Shown: positions 47,740-60,228, counted from the first letter of the stretch. The stretch is DNA of 64,000 nucleotides from Epiperipatus broadwayi (GCA_028023455.1 JAQFVV010000036.1:3070452-3134451); one strand, 5' to 3'. The notes: a model not told the origin generated them from the letters alone. Made by a program: numbers and translations.

Positions 47740-47960
47740 AAAAAGATAAATGATCTCCAATATATATATTTTAGTATGAGCCAGCTCTCATCAGTTGGTC
47801 CAAATCATCAACTCCACATACATATATAATCAGTGCTCAGTTTATGTTAAGATAGCAAATCTTCAAACTTTAATGGACAGGTTTTAGTCTTCTCCACTTT
47901 TTAACTCTTCAGCCATGCATATCATTAAAAACATAATGATAGCATGTTCAAAACCTTTAC
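47740..47960 (-). repeat. Family D repeat, ribozyme decayed
   Basis: The minus-strand ribozyme region at about 47,765-47,805 keeps CUGAUGAGAGC but has UAAAA where GAAA is required. The rest of the family D block ('cagtttatgttaagatagcaaatcttcaaac') follows to about 47,890. Confidence 0.65.
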
Positions 47961-48059
47961 CAATTTTGTTACAAGTCTCGGTTCAAATTGCCTCTAATTA
48001 CATCTAGCTTAAATTTATATACTATACTTGCATTTAAATATTTAATAGTTGATAATTTT

Positions 48060-49990
48060 AATCTTCAGAAACACTCCATTAATTAGAACTCGTAAATTGT
48101 TTAAAAATGTTAATAGACTTTGAAGTTAATTGAGACTTCATTAGAAATCAGTAAAAAGATAATTGGTATTTAATTAAGAATGGAAAAAAGATGGTGTGTA
48201 CAAAAATAAGCAGTTTATCAATAAATTTTTAACTAAGATGACACAATTCTTATCAAGAAAAGAATGAATATGAAAATATATAAATATGTTCCATTAAGAA
48301 GAGTTGAATATCTAGAATTTTGTAAAGGGGTTTGAAAAAAATTAATAATGATATTAAGAAATGGTAAGGAAGGTTATAGAGGATATTAAGGGTCTCAAAA
48401 GTTTAAAACAACATCTTAGTATGGATGTAAAGTTATTTCACTAATAAGAAGAAAAGATGGAAATATTACTAAAAAGAGAGACATCATCATGAATTATAAA
48501 TATAATGAAGAACTATTTAGTAATAAATTATAGGAAAACAAGGTATCTTCTTTAATTTTTAAAATTTAAATTGCCAATTATTTTGCTGAGACAATTAAAT
48601 CTATATAAATGATAAAAGCTTTATGCAATGATGTAAGTTTATTATTGGTAATTTAAAAGAAGCAGCGGAAGAAATTAGAAAGTTGGTAAAATTATATACC
48701 AAATCTAAATGCAAAGATTCAGCAGATGTATACTATAGTAATAAAGATATTTGTGAAAAATGGTAAAGATGTTAGAATTATACACCTATCAATTCTTCTA
48801 TCAATTGTATACAAAATCTGTATTAAGGTAATTACAAATCAGCTATGGTGAACATTAAATTCCATCAAATCAAGGGAGTAATCTGGATTAAAAATGGATT
48901 AGCATAGTAGATCACATTCAGTTAGTGAAAGAAGTAACAAAAAAGGCCACGAGTTGACATTATCTTTGATTTTATAGATTATGAAAAGGCATTTGATTGT
49001 ATAAGCATTTCTGTAGGAATTAGAACTTTAGATCATCAATATATAGAGTTAGGACATTGTCATATTTTGATAAATATTTACCAAAATGCAATTAATGGTT
49101 CAATTTCTTAGTGATTTTATGAATACCAAAACTGAAAGAGATATATGATGGGATGATTTCATTTCACCAAAACTTTTTACAGTAATTTTACAAGTCATTT
49201 ACAGATTAAAACAGGAAGCTAGGAGAGTAGAAATAAATGGAGATTTATTAAACAATCTAGTGGTTATTTTTGTGAATAATGTTTTAGAGCTTCATGAAAT
49301 GTTGAATGAATTTATCACTGTAAAATAAGAAAGTAAGACTATAACTAAATGCCAAAGAGGTTAATGTTCAGTGCATTTTTCAGAAGAAAACAAAGATTAA
49401 TAATTATAAAGAAGTTAATAACCACAAATACCTTTGTCAGATTATTAATATAGATGGAAACATAATAGAAAAAATTAATTATAGAATTAAACTTAGAAGG
49501 AGTGCTTTTGGTAGAAATAAGTTATTATTAAGAAGGAAATATACCCATGTTTTTGAAAACAAATGTTTTCGCTGGATGTTTTCCAAATTATTATTGATCT
49601 GGGACTTGGTCACTCAACATAAGAACAATACTTAGGCTTCAGGTAACTCAATGTAGTATGGGGAGATGCAAATAATAATCTGATGTGATTGAAAACTGAA
49701 GTCTATGCATAAAAGAATAAAGAGTTATAAGTAACATTGAATGAATTAAAAAACAGCAATGCAGCCAGATTGAACATAGGGCTATAAGAGATGATAATAG
49801 ATGAACAACTGAGGTCTTGAACAGGATTCCAAATTATTATAAATGACCTAAAGAGAGACTTAGGCAAGACATATAGATGAAATAAGGACATTTTCAAATA
49901 TATTGTGAAGAAGTGCAGCTAGGAGTCATAGACACTGCATTGTTTGAAGACTGTCATTTTGCAATAGATTGATAATGATTGAAAATGGTG
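48060..49990 (+). pseudogene. RTE-like LINE relic, linker through RT to C terminus
   Basis: Its first part aligns with 40,455-40,800 of the other RTE relic. Further on are IDYEKAFDCIS (motif A, near 48,975-49,010), a decayed motif region around 49,140-49,330 and NHKYLCQIINIDGNIIEKIN (near 49,425-49,475). SAFGRNKLLLRRK and TWSLxxQ-type pieces come next. Last is a C-terminal RWTTEVLNRIPN and KERLRQDI (near 49,800-49,880), typical of the RTE end 'WxxRILxW.P...KR.RGRP..RW.DDI'. Many stops and frameshifts. It complements the copy at 39.9 kb, which holds the 5' half. The (apparent) 3' end is near 49,990. Confidence 0.78.
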
Positions 49991-51390
49991 ATCATAATAA
50001 TATGGTAATAGTGAACGTAAGACTGATAAGTAGAATTGATGGATTTAGAATTGAGTTTTTTTTTTAATAAAAAGTAAATTCAACTCTGAAGATATTAGAT
50101 AGGAAATTATAAGAACAATTTTATCTTTTTTAAATATTTGAGAAATTGGTTAACTTATGATAGATTTCAATATTTGAACAGACTTTTAATATATCGTATG
50201 TTATTCAGTAGCATATGTATGAACTAAGAGAATTAGGAAAAACTTTTTATTAAGAGGTGACTTTGATGATTAGAAAAAATAAAGACAAAGGATTAAATGA
50301 GATATATGAATTTAAGAAAAATGGAGAAGATAAGTTGGAAAAACAAGATGTGGATTTTGTAAAGACAAATATCATTCATTAAAAAAATAATAGAATTAAA
50401 AGAGTGGTTGAAGACATGATGAAGAGGACAGAAGAAAATAAGAGAGATAGGACAAATAGTTGATAAATAATTTCATAGGAGATAGTTTTGAGAAGTGACA
50501 GAGAAGCTAAAAGAAAATGGTTTGGGAAGGACATCTGTGATTTGTCTTTTAACAGGTAATTTGCATTTGTAAGATTTATAAATAAAAATTGCACTAATTT
50601 TTCTCTACAGAAATGATATTATTCAACGGGAAGTGATTTTTAGAACTCAATAGCCATTGATTGTAATCATTTTTAAGTAGAGCTCAATGCAGTATATTTT
50701 GTTTTTAATTCTATGTATTTTGCTTTTAACTTTTTAGGACTAATTTGCTCACAAATCTAAATCTAAAGTATTATTTGCCATTATTCTTTGTAAAAAAAAT
50801 TTCTGAAAATCAGAGTAATGAAAAAATAATAATCAAAAACAACTAATAAACTCTTTTATATATATCTATGTATATTTTCTAAATTAAAAAAAAAGCATAT
50901 TTCTTTTTTCTTTTTTTAGTTGTATTTTATTTTAGTAATATTAAAATTCTTAACTTTTGTACATTGTTATTATCCTTTCTCATTATTTCTTATTGATATC
51001 CCATCATGCAGTTCATTATATTGCATTATTAATGAAAAATTTTCATTATTACTTTGATTAAATTCTAAGTATTAAATTATATTTATATATAAATCAAAAT
51101 TATATAATTTTAAACTAGCATAACCATGATTATTAAATTTTGTAAATTTAAAATTGAGTACAATTTTTTATACTACTTCCTATTCTATTTTTACTATTTT
51201 TTTTTTAATATATGCAAATTTATTTATTGAAATATAAATTTATTGGAAATTTTAATTATTCAGATATAAACTCGAGACAAATTTTTATCAGTGCACAAAT
51301 TATATATATATATATTTTAAATAAAGAAATATGCATTTACACACTTAGATATATATCATGGTAATCAGCATTATTCCTGCAAGATGAAGA
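49991..51390. other. AT-rich sequence, nothing recognised
   Basis: A purine-rich stretch at 50,220-50,480 could be residual LINE sequence but gives no motif. Nothing else is supported. Confidence 0.4.
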
Positions 51391-51675
51391 TTTGTCCATA
51401 TTTAATCCAGTTTCTTCAATTCTTAACTTCTCTTTTCAACATCACGCTAGCAATTTTCTCTATTTCATTCTTCTGTTTCACATATTGTCTTTTGTTAGGC
51501 TCTTTATAATCTGTTGGATTTCAATTCAAAATTTCAGCTCCCCATTTGTTATAATCTCTATATTCTGCCTAGTTTTTGTTCTGTTCTTAATTTTTTCAAT
51601 GATGCCATAAATATCTGTTTTTTCTCTCACCTGTTTATTCCATTTCTGATTTTTTTTGTTACTCCTAACAGATAA

Positions 51676-52000
51676 CCTTCCATAATTCATTGAGTTGTCT
51701 GAATTTTTTTGTATTTTTTTTCTGTTATATGTTCAAGTCTCAATTCCATAATGCTTTTCAAATGCATAGGCATATTTTATTTTAATACTATAATGACATA
51801 AGTATATGCCATTACATTACTTTCAAATAAAAATGGAAAAATAGATATCCTTCCACAATTCATTGAGTTGTCTGAATTTTTTGTATTTTTCTTCTGTTAT
51901 ATGTTCAAGTCTCAGATCCATGATGCTTTTCAAATGCATAGGCATATTTTATTTTAATACTGTAATGGCATTACTTTCAAATAAAAGTGGAAAAAATATA
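51676..52000 (+). repeat. Tandem duplication, 173-bp period
   Basis: 'ccttccataattcattgagt' at 51,676 recurs at 51,849 ('ccttccacaattcattgagt') with high identity through 'ttactttcaaataaaa'. It is a simple local duplication. Confidence 0.9.
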
Positions 52001-52282
52001 TAATCACCCTCAGGTAGAAATATGTATATGAAAAAGAGAATTTAATAATTTTATTTAAATTAATATATATATAATGCACAGATGGCAAACTAATTATATA
52101 ATTATTTAAAGTTTAAAATCTAAAAACAAGATTGTTTTAATATAAAACAATAAAAAAAAGTTGTTAATTGGTTATTTTTAATCTTGGAATGGAAATGATT
52201 TTTTATATTGAAGTAATAGAATCAGGCTCATGGACATAAAGTCAGATAAGAGATAAATTTTAAAAAAAATACTAGTGATAAA

Positions 52283-52398
52283 ATTTTGAGTTCCCTCTCT
52301 AATGCAAGCTGGCCAATAATGATGGAAAAAACACACAGTCCACAGAGAAAAATCATCATCGCCAATAAGAACAGTGCCAAGCCAGGCAAGATTGATCC
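52283..52398 (-). CDS. Possible exon of a membrane protein (weak)
   Basis: On the minus strand, an AG acceptor after 'ttcttatcatcaaattcc' opens a frame with SILPGLALFLLAMMIFLCG followed by LCVFSIIIGQLALERELKIL. This is a strongly hydrophobic segment of about 30 residues followed by charged residues, as in a transmembrane helix plus short cytoplasmic turn. The stretch is visibly richer in G+C than its surroundings, which is why it drew attention. No donor site is convincing, no neighbouring exon was found, and no family is recognised. It could equally be a decayed transposon or chance. Confidence 0.18.
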
Positions 52399-52485
52399 TG
52401 GAATTTGATGATAAGAATTCACAAATATATATATATATATATATATAAAAATTTTGAAGTTGAGATTTAGATTGGGATCACTCAT

Positions 52486-55400
52486 GCTATATTGTGGATC
52501 TCCAAAATGTAAGTGTCATGCAATAAATTACATTTCTCACATTTGCACCAGCTGAGGTGACCTCCAGAGCATGATGGTTCCCAGAAGCTGTCCAGAAATG
52601 GACTTGTCTCCACTTAGAACAATATGAAATGGAAAGAACTTTGAATTGTGAGATGCATCAAGGACTGCAGAGATGGATTTTATATACAGCATTGGAAAGT
52701 ATAAACTTTTGTTTTAAATGAAATATGAACATCAATTATATAATACAAACTTTTCAAGTATTTTAAGTGTCACTTAACTTTTAAAAGAAATTTCTTTCTT
52801 ATCTGACTAAAATTTTAAATTATTTATATATTTTTTTATATGTGTGTTTAATTTCATTTCCATTCTTGTAAATTTCTTTTAAATTAATAATTTAAAATAG
52901 AAATAAATAACTGCATAGATTTGTAATATATTAGTTTAAGGTGTGTTAATTTTGGGCTAATTGTTTTATAGTTAAATCAGTGCTGATGGATAGTGTAAGA
53001 TTCATATGCTTCGTTAACATTGTGCAGAATTCAACCACCACATCACATTGCATCATATCATCAGCAGTACTGAATTCGAACTTGGTTTATCAGTTCCACA
53101 ATATACACTAGGAAACAACACATCTGATGCTACATTAGTAAACATTTCTTTAGGCATGGGGATCAGGGAGATATGAGAGACTCATTGACTTTATTTTTGA
53201 GTTAGACATCTAATAACAATAATTTTAGACATTTATATATTTTAAATAATTGAGGAGATAATACCCTGAATGTGTGTTGAACAAATAAACATATGACAGC
53301 AGATGTATGGTTTGAAATTATTTAATTATAACATTTAATCATACTGAAATTCTAGTAGCATTATTATTCTGATACCTTTTATATTTACAAATGAGGTACA
53401 ATTATTTTATTAACATAATCGAGCTACCTGAATTCTTGGATAAGTATTTTCAAGATCATGCCTCCAAGAATTTAATGTCTTTTGCAATGCGAGAGTCTAA
53501 ATTAGCAAATAATAATAATGGCTGTGGACATATATATTTATTTAATTAAATAATAGATTTATCTTATAGGAGGAATTAATTATGGGCAGACATTGATCTG
53601 AGAGCGAATTCATGCCAGATAATGTAGAGACAGAGTCATACTTGAAATGCTAAAATTAATTACAAAGAAACATGTGGTACATTTAGAACTGTGCTGCAAA
53701 TGTGGCAGTACATTAAAGCTGCAGAGCCAGTGGATGAATTTAAAATGATGGGCTGGCATTTGCCGTAGGACCAAAAGGTAAAGAGGTCACATTAGCATCA
53801 TCAGGTATAAAGGACCATGCCACAATTACTCCCTGACTGTGGGTGTCAAGTTCTATGGAAACATTCATTATGTCCACTTATATAGAATGATGAGTATCCA
53901 GTATTCGCTGTTGATCTGGAATATCCAAGGCTTGAAGATGGATGATCACATCTCTAAACTATAACACATGTCTATCTAACATAATATCAAATTGGACTTA
54001 CTTTTAAGATTTAATCTAAAATTTACAACTCGATTTCACAATACCAACATTTAATAGATAACTTATTTTGCTCTCAAATAAATGTACTTATTGGGTTTAT
54101 TGAAATACACTAGCTTTATTATTTAAAACTCAAAAGCCGTTTAAAAGGCAATTTGTAAGTTGGGATGGTTATTCTAAGAACTAATATGTCTGCCACCTAT
54201 TATGTAGTAGACTCCTGCATTTACAATAAGGGAAACAATGAATGTGTATCGATTAATATGAAATTAATCTGAACAAAATAATCTAACATAAGTAAAATAT
54301 TAATAATATGATTTGTAGGACATGCATCCATTATTTCATGTAATCATTTATTTATTAGAGAATTGTGGTGATTTCCAAGCTGACCAGCCAACATAAGTAT
54401 AGAAAAGATTTACTATTCAGTCACCTCACAAGATGGCAACCATTTTAATTATGATTTACATTTAAAGATTGGCTGAGTCTGGCCAGAAATCTTATAGGCA
54501 TGCTATTATTAACATAAAAAAATGCAAAAGTGGAAATACGTACCCAAGAAAATAGACAAGTGTTAGGTAAGCTAAATTATTAGAAAAGATTTACAGAGTA
54601 TATGTACACAATTTATATATTTAGCTATAGCTTGTGAATAGAAATTTAGAGTATTCTAAAGGCCTCGGGTACAGGTATCTGTTTTATAAGGAGATGAATT
54701 TCATATTCCAGATCAGTAGTGTATTGTTTGTTTAGTTTATAGCAGTAGCTTCCCTTTCCCAGCACTCAGGTTATAGTGTTCATTTTGACAGCAGCAGTAG
54801 CTCCCCATCTATATTGACAGCAGATTCCCCTTATTCAATTTATGAAGGGCACATGTGGAGGTTCAGACACTTGATTGACCATCTCCGGAAGAGAATAGCC
54901 CTGTCACTTTCTACTCGATCATTTTTACAATGTACGAATTAAAACAGGATTCAATAAGCCTCCAAACCAAACAAGAGCACAGCACCAATTCAGTTTTTTT
55001 AAAAAAGTTGTTCTTTCTTTCTTTACCTTATCTTTTATTTTTAGATCAATCCATTTGCCCCGAGGGGAATTAGTGCATTAGGCAGAGTTTAAGATTTTTA
55101 ATTAATTCAGAAAGCTACATTTCCCATTGTTATATATATATATATTATTTTTTTTTTTCTATTGTTTAGATTTGTTTCACACTTTTTCAACATTTTGTAG
55201 CAATTAAAACTTTTAGGGAATTTTTCTAATTAATCCATTATCTCTCACTGACCATGACTTGCAAAATTTCAAATACACGGGGGATTAATAATTTATTTTT
55301 CACTTTTTCTTTAAATTAAAATCGAATTTCAAAATTATTATTTAAAATAAAATTTTTGAAAATCAGAAATAAATGAAGGAAAGTTTATATCTTAAAATAA

Positions 55401-55837
55401 AATAGATAAAGCTATTTAACATTATATAACTAAAAGAGAAATTTGAAATTATCTCAAATATTTTCATTTACAGTTTAAATATGTTATCGAAATGTGTGTG
55501 CATTTACGGCAAATTTGACAGATGCTTATATATTTTTAATACCACTACACACATAATTCGATACCAAAAAGTTTAAATTTAAGTAGGATAAAGGTGGTGA
55601 GTGAGAGATGATAGAAAAAGGTAAAACATAAGATTCGAGTTCTAATCTTACTGTTTCAATAGATGTATGGATGTTTTATGTCAATGTAATCTGAGTATGT
55701 GCAATGGGTACTCATTTCCTTGTACCACATTAGCATACAGGGCATAATACCAACCTGAACATAAGGCCCAAAAGTGTAGCCATCACATTGTCAGTGGTCG
55801 TAGACGTATTTTCTACATCATTAATTTTCTTATTCTC
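52486..55837. other. Unassigned sequence with some GC-richer islands
   Basis: Islands at 52,530-52,690, 53,600-53,960 and 54,640-54,930 have more even base composition and may be old transposon coding sequence. The second contains a Cys-x2-Cys pair (CCKCGSTL) near 53,690. None gives a frame that I can assign. An (AT)n tract lies at 55,133-55,145. Confidence 0.35.
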
Positions 55838-55918
55838 TATTGTATGGAGAGTTTTGCTTGTTTTAATAACAGTTATGAGCAAACATAAGAAATGGTGATC
55901 ATGTGATATTTAGTTGTT
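55838..55918 (+). repeat. Family A tail fragment
   Basis: 'tgtatggagagttttgc' followed by GATCATGTGAT (55,897-55,907) matches the 3' tail of plus-oriented family A copies. The ribozyme part is absent. Confidence 0.75.
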
Positions 55919-56599
55919 TGGAATTTGTTTGGATTCATTAAGGTTTCAAAGAGGAACTGAAGTGTCTTCTCTCAATTAACAGTAAATTTATTTCTGCATC
56001 CTTCTCTATGCAAATGCTTAATAATTAGAATATTTTTGTGAACATTTTAGTGTAAGTATTAATGATTTTAATGGGATTATTTAATTCATTTTTATACAAA
56101 TTTTCAGCTATCTGTGATATAACCAGGCAAGGTATCAATTAAAAACTGGTTAAAATAAAATTTATATTATATTGTAATAATATTTCTCTGATTAACCTTT
56201 TAAGATAAAAGCAGAAATATTTCTTAGTTTGTATTTTAGATTTTATAACTGTCCTAGGATAGATATTAATATTTCATATGGATGAAATCTGGAAATATCA
56301 TAACTTTTTAAATATTTTTACAAGTAAGCTAGACTTTCCCACAAAAAGTTATAGATCATAATTATTTTCAAGTTTTTTGTTTTTATCTGTGCATCATCTT
56401 AATTCAATCTTATTGCAACCTCCATAATCAGACATCAGATCAATCTCCTTTATCACTATGGATACATTTTTGAAACACCAACTTCACTTTTCAAGTGAAC
56501 AAGATATACTTAGTACATGTTATATTTTAACTTTATGTATACATTTTTAGATACAAATAAATCAAACCCTTTATTCTATCACACATTCCTTTAATATAT
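55919..56599. other. AT-rich sequence, nothing recognised
   Basis: No supported feature. Confidence 0.5.
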
Positions 56600-56720
56600 A
56601 ACCAAAGCCTGTGAATAAGATAAACGATCCCCACAATGTCCATTTCATTCTGAACCAGCACTCATCAGTTGTCCCATTTAATAACTATATGTAATATATA
56701 ATTTAGAGTAATAAATTAAG
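56600..56720 (-). repeat. Family D fragment, ribozyme decayed
   Basis: The minus strand keeps CUGAUGAGUGC and GAAAU, but stem II's second strand is GAAU instead of GCAU and the cleavage side is altered. Confidence 0.6.
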
Positions 56721-56929
56721 AGTGGTTCCACTTTCAGTTTAATGTGACTCAGGTAAGTATTATTCTGTGATAATGTGTTTTCAGTTAGCAATATTTGCTT
56801 TTAATTGATAATGTGCTGAAAATTTTTTTAAAATGCATACAGAAAAGCTATTAAAATTTATTAATATTTACATATAATTTTAGAGAATTTGAACACAAAC
56901 TTTCAAGACCTTTCTCTTCAGCTATTTAA

Positions 56930-57450
56930 TCTACCTCATACACTGATACACATCACTACACATTTGCGAAAAACATAAATGATTTTCAGTATGTGTATTT
57001 TATGCTGAACAAACACTCATCAGTTGGTCCAGATCATCATCTCCCTCACACATATTAAATCAGTGGTCAGCTTATATTCAGAGGCAAATCTTCAAATTTA
57101 AATGGACAGACGTCAATCTACTCCTTTCTCCAGCTCTTCAGCCATCCATGCCATTGAAAGTCTGATGATGGTATGGATGGTTGTAGAGTTGAAGAGTAGA
57201 GTAGATTGAAACCTGCCCATTAAAGTTTTAAGATTTGCTATCTTAATATAAACTGAGCATTGATTATATGTGTGTGTGTGGGAGATGATGATCTGGATCA
57301 ACTGATGTGTGCTGATTTAATACGAAATACGTATATTGGAGATCATGTAAACTTTTCCACCATGTGTGTGGTCACGTGTATCGGTTATATGAGATAGAGA
57401 GGATAGCGGAAAGGAGCTTGAACGTCTGTATTCAAATCCTCGATAATTAC
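56930..57450. repeat. Family D palindrome, both ribozymes decayed
   Basis: A minus copy (about 56,930-57,165) and a plus copy (about 57,170-57,450) meet head to head, with 'cttcagccatccatgccatt' against 'atggtatggatggttgtag' near the centre. The plus ribozyme at 57,302 has CUGAUGU, losing the essential A9. The minus copy has AUAAAA in place of GAAA. Confidence 0.7.
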
Positions 57451-57999
57451 ATCTAAACTCTAAATTTATAAATTATACTTGTATTAATATTTACATATAT
57501 AAATAATTGATTCTATCAATATGATTTAAAAATAAGTCTATTCATTATATTTAATTATTATTTGGAAGAAACATTCAGTTATAATTTAGAATTTAAATTT
57601 GCTCTAAAACTGTCAACTTTGAAAATAGATATCTCATAGTTGTACCTTTAAATTGATAATTTTCAAATTATTTTTAAAAAGTAATAATTAAAATAAATTT
57701 GCAGCTTAAAAGTATATCAGAAATAGCAAAAAACTCTACAGTAAATGACGTCAAGTTAATTACTAGTCTACCGATAAATTTAATATCAAATTAATTAATC
57801 GCGTAGATTCCCGAATGTACACTTACTCAAAATATTTTTTCAGTAAAAGGAATAAACGTGGAAGTAACTAAGACACATTAGGAGACTTTTACGAATTTAA
57901 AAATTTAATTAACAATGGTGATTCCAATTTTGGCCTGAGTTTGAAAGCAATAATGAATATACAAGATTAGAACGTTCCATCATCAAATTTTCAATGAAA

Positions 58000-58290
58000 T
58001 GGAAGAATTGTGGGTTGGAGTAGTTTGAAACCTGTTCCTTATTAAAGTCTGAAGATTGGCTATCTTAATGTAAAAGCTGAGCACTGATTGTATATATGTG
58101 TGGGGATGGTAATTTGGACCAACTGATGATTGCTGGTTTAGCATGAAGCACGTATATTGGTGACTATTTGTTTTCAACATGTGTGTGATCAGGTGGGTCA
58201 GCAATATGAGATGGCATGGAGAGTTGAAGATCATGTGAAAGTCTGAATTCAAATTTTTTATATAATATTTATAAGGTGAATTTTTAAAGT
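58000..58290 (+). repeat. Family D copy, ribozyme nearly intact
   Basis: CCAA-CUGAUGA at 58,119-58,129 and stem II UUGC-(7)-GCAU are kept, but GAAG replaces GAAA at 58,145-58,148. A15.1 is therefore G, which should weaken or abolish cleavage. Confidence 0.65.
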
Positions 58291-58679
58291 TTGAACCCAA
58301 ACGTTTTTTTTACTCGTAATAGTGCAGAAAAAGAATGCAAATAAATGCCCATGAGATAAAGAGAAAGCTAGGGCGATTTACAAAAATCATTGAAATTTGA
58401 AGAAGAGGATGTTTCAGCTCAGAAATCTTTAAATCTGAAGAAGACCATGTTTCAGTTCAGAAATCTTTGAAGCTGAAGAAGAGCATGTTTTAGCTTTATA
58501 GTAATTTCCTGTTACATGTTCACAAAATTTTAAATATTTAAAAAAACCCACTAGGTCAAAACGATATTGATAAGGTGCCATCAGTGATTTGGCAAAGTCC
58601 CAATAACTAAATGCTTTCAGATTCAAACTAAGTTATCATTTCTATTTTACAGTTTTGCTGTTAAAGCTTTGATGATGTT
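58291..58679. other. AT-rich sequence with short internal repeat
   Basis: 'gaagaagaycatgtttcagytcagaaatcttt' occurs near 58,397 and 58,436, and a partial copy near 58,477, as a roughly 39-bp imperfect tandem. Nothing else is recognised. Confidence 0.6.
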
Positions 58680-59410
58680 ATATTGCTAAAACTACTAATA
58701 TATGAAGTATCTGAGCTTAGTTCAATCCCACATGGCTATTTTATATAGCTGGATTTGAAGACATATAGATGTGTGAAAATTTGAGATTTTATACTTAATG
58801 TTATTAGACAAATGCTAGGCTTAAGCTGATATTTTTGGATGTAATGTCTGAATATCCAAGCACCTCACTGATGAAAACCAGCAGTTAGAAACCAGTCTGG
58901 GAATAAGAATACTTGGCAAATCTTGTTAAGAACTATTCAAGCTATTCAGGTGCATTATATATAATGTATATATAATAGATATCAGAGATGTATTGAACTT
59001 GAGGGGGCCTTCATCCTACAGTGGATCAAGAATGTTTGAAAATGATGATGATCATATAGAAATAATGCATAACTCCTGAACAACTCTATCAGCATTGTTT
59101 ATTATAAACTTAAGATGTAAATCCTGATGATAATAATGATATCTTGAACATCATAATTGCTGAACAACTTAATAATAAGTTAAATTTTAAAAATTGATCA
59201 CATGACCATAGATTACACAATGTTTTTAGGAGCAAACTGTTTTTTCTACTCCAATTGTTTCACTAATATAAGATAGAATAATTAATAGATAGTAAATGGT
59301 AGTGAAAGGTGTGTAAGGCCACAAATATCCAGTTGCATTAGAACCATGTCCAAAATTATTCAATGCTAAGATGTAAAAATAAACTAGTCTGGGATATAGA
59401 TAAGACAGTA
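58680..59410 (+). repeat. Family E retrozyme-like repeat, probable decayed dimer
   Basis: The shared block is at 58,711-58,740 and a plausible hammerhead at 58,863-58,902. About 510 bp further on, 59,360-59,405 retains a ruined second ribozyme ('aaactagtctggga' cleavage region without the CUGAUGA block). This suggests two units with old divergence. The segment upstream of the ribozyme is similar in layout to that of family B. Confidence 0.6.
58863..58902 (+). ncRNA. Type I hammerhead-like motif, family E
   Basis: Stem I CCUCA (58,863-58,867) with UGGGA (58,898-58,902) gives four good pairs. CUGAUGA is at 58,868-58,874. Stem II is AAC/GUU after an A-A mismatch, with a 5-nt loop. GAAAC is at 58,888-58,892 and cleavage is after GUC 58,897. 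Core bases are present; the weak stem II lowers confidence in activity. Confidence 0.68.
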
Positions 59411-59419
59411 TTAAATAAG

Positions 59420-60083
59420 AATTTAATGAACATTATCATCTTGTCTTTATAAATTACTCATGATTACAATAGACATTAGAGCTAATGTAGGGGGAAATGA
59501 GCATTTTTTCTAGAAAGATATTACTAAACCTGGTACTAATGATATCACATAAGAAGGAAAAATATTGTGCATAATCAAGAAAAAATGCCTATGCATTGAT
59601 TAATTTGATATTAAAAAATATTTACTATTAATGAAATAATTTGAAGCACTCATCTCAATAACAGGAAATTTACTTTAATAAATAATAGCAGCAATTAAAT
59701 ATAAAACAAATTACAATTATAACTAAAATTATTGTCAAAGGCATTTCCCAGTAGGAACAACTTCTAAAGAATGTCTTCAATATTATCATATACTTAAATT
59801 ATTTGTCACATTCTTCTTTTTTGACTATCCCTTTTTAAATGCTTTTTGTGTAGTTACAGATCTAAAGAAGTCAAATAAGCCTGGAACAATCAATACTATG
59901 AGTCGGATGAAAAATTGGATAATAAATTGCATTGAATTAATTGTTGTGAAAGGTATTCACTATTATTTTTAATATTTCACATATTCTAGATGGACTTAAT
60001 CCATACCTAACATAAACAAATATCTGTGCTTTTTTCTTCAAGTCAATATCATTGCTGTAAGCTTTACATCTTATTTGTCATTT
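59420..60083. other. AT-rich sequence, nothing recognised
   Basis: No supported feature. Confidence 0.5.
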
Positions 60084-60163
60084 GGATATTTATCTCTATA
60101 AAATGTCAACTAGAAATGCAGTCGGATATTTATCTCTATAAAATGTCAACTAGAAATTCAGTC
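60084..60163 (+). repeat. 40-bp tandem duplication
   Basis: 'ggatatttatctctataaaa' and the next 20 bp repeat exactly once with one mismatch. Confidence 0.95.
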
Positions 60164-60228
60164 GTCTAATATGTGATTAACTATATATCTCCACTTCTGG
60201 GGAAAAAATTAAATCACATATAGAAATT

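Noticed and set aside
51390-51730. Minus-strand frames resembling the region between endonuclease and RT in LINEs
   Set aside because: Only a basic, Lys-rich pattern (DYKEPNKRQYVKQKNEI-like) in broken frames; composition alone could explain it.
52530-52690. Minus-strand WCKCEKC segment resembling a zinc-binding tail
   Set aside because: The expected second Cys cluster is missing and the frame ends soon after.
53600-53960. Possible ISXO2/Merlin-type transposase relic (CCKCGSTLKL)
   Set aside because: One Cys-x2-Cys pair is not enough; no second zinc pair or DDE motif could be followed.
57140-57200. CTGATGATGGTATGG as a hammerhead
   Set aside because: It lies at the centre of a palindrome and has no GAAA at a workable distance.
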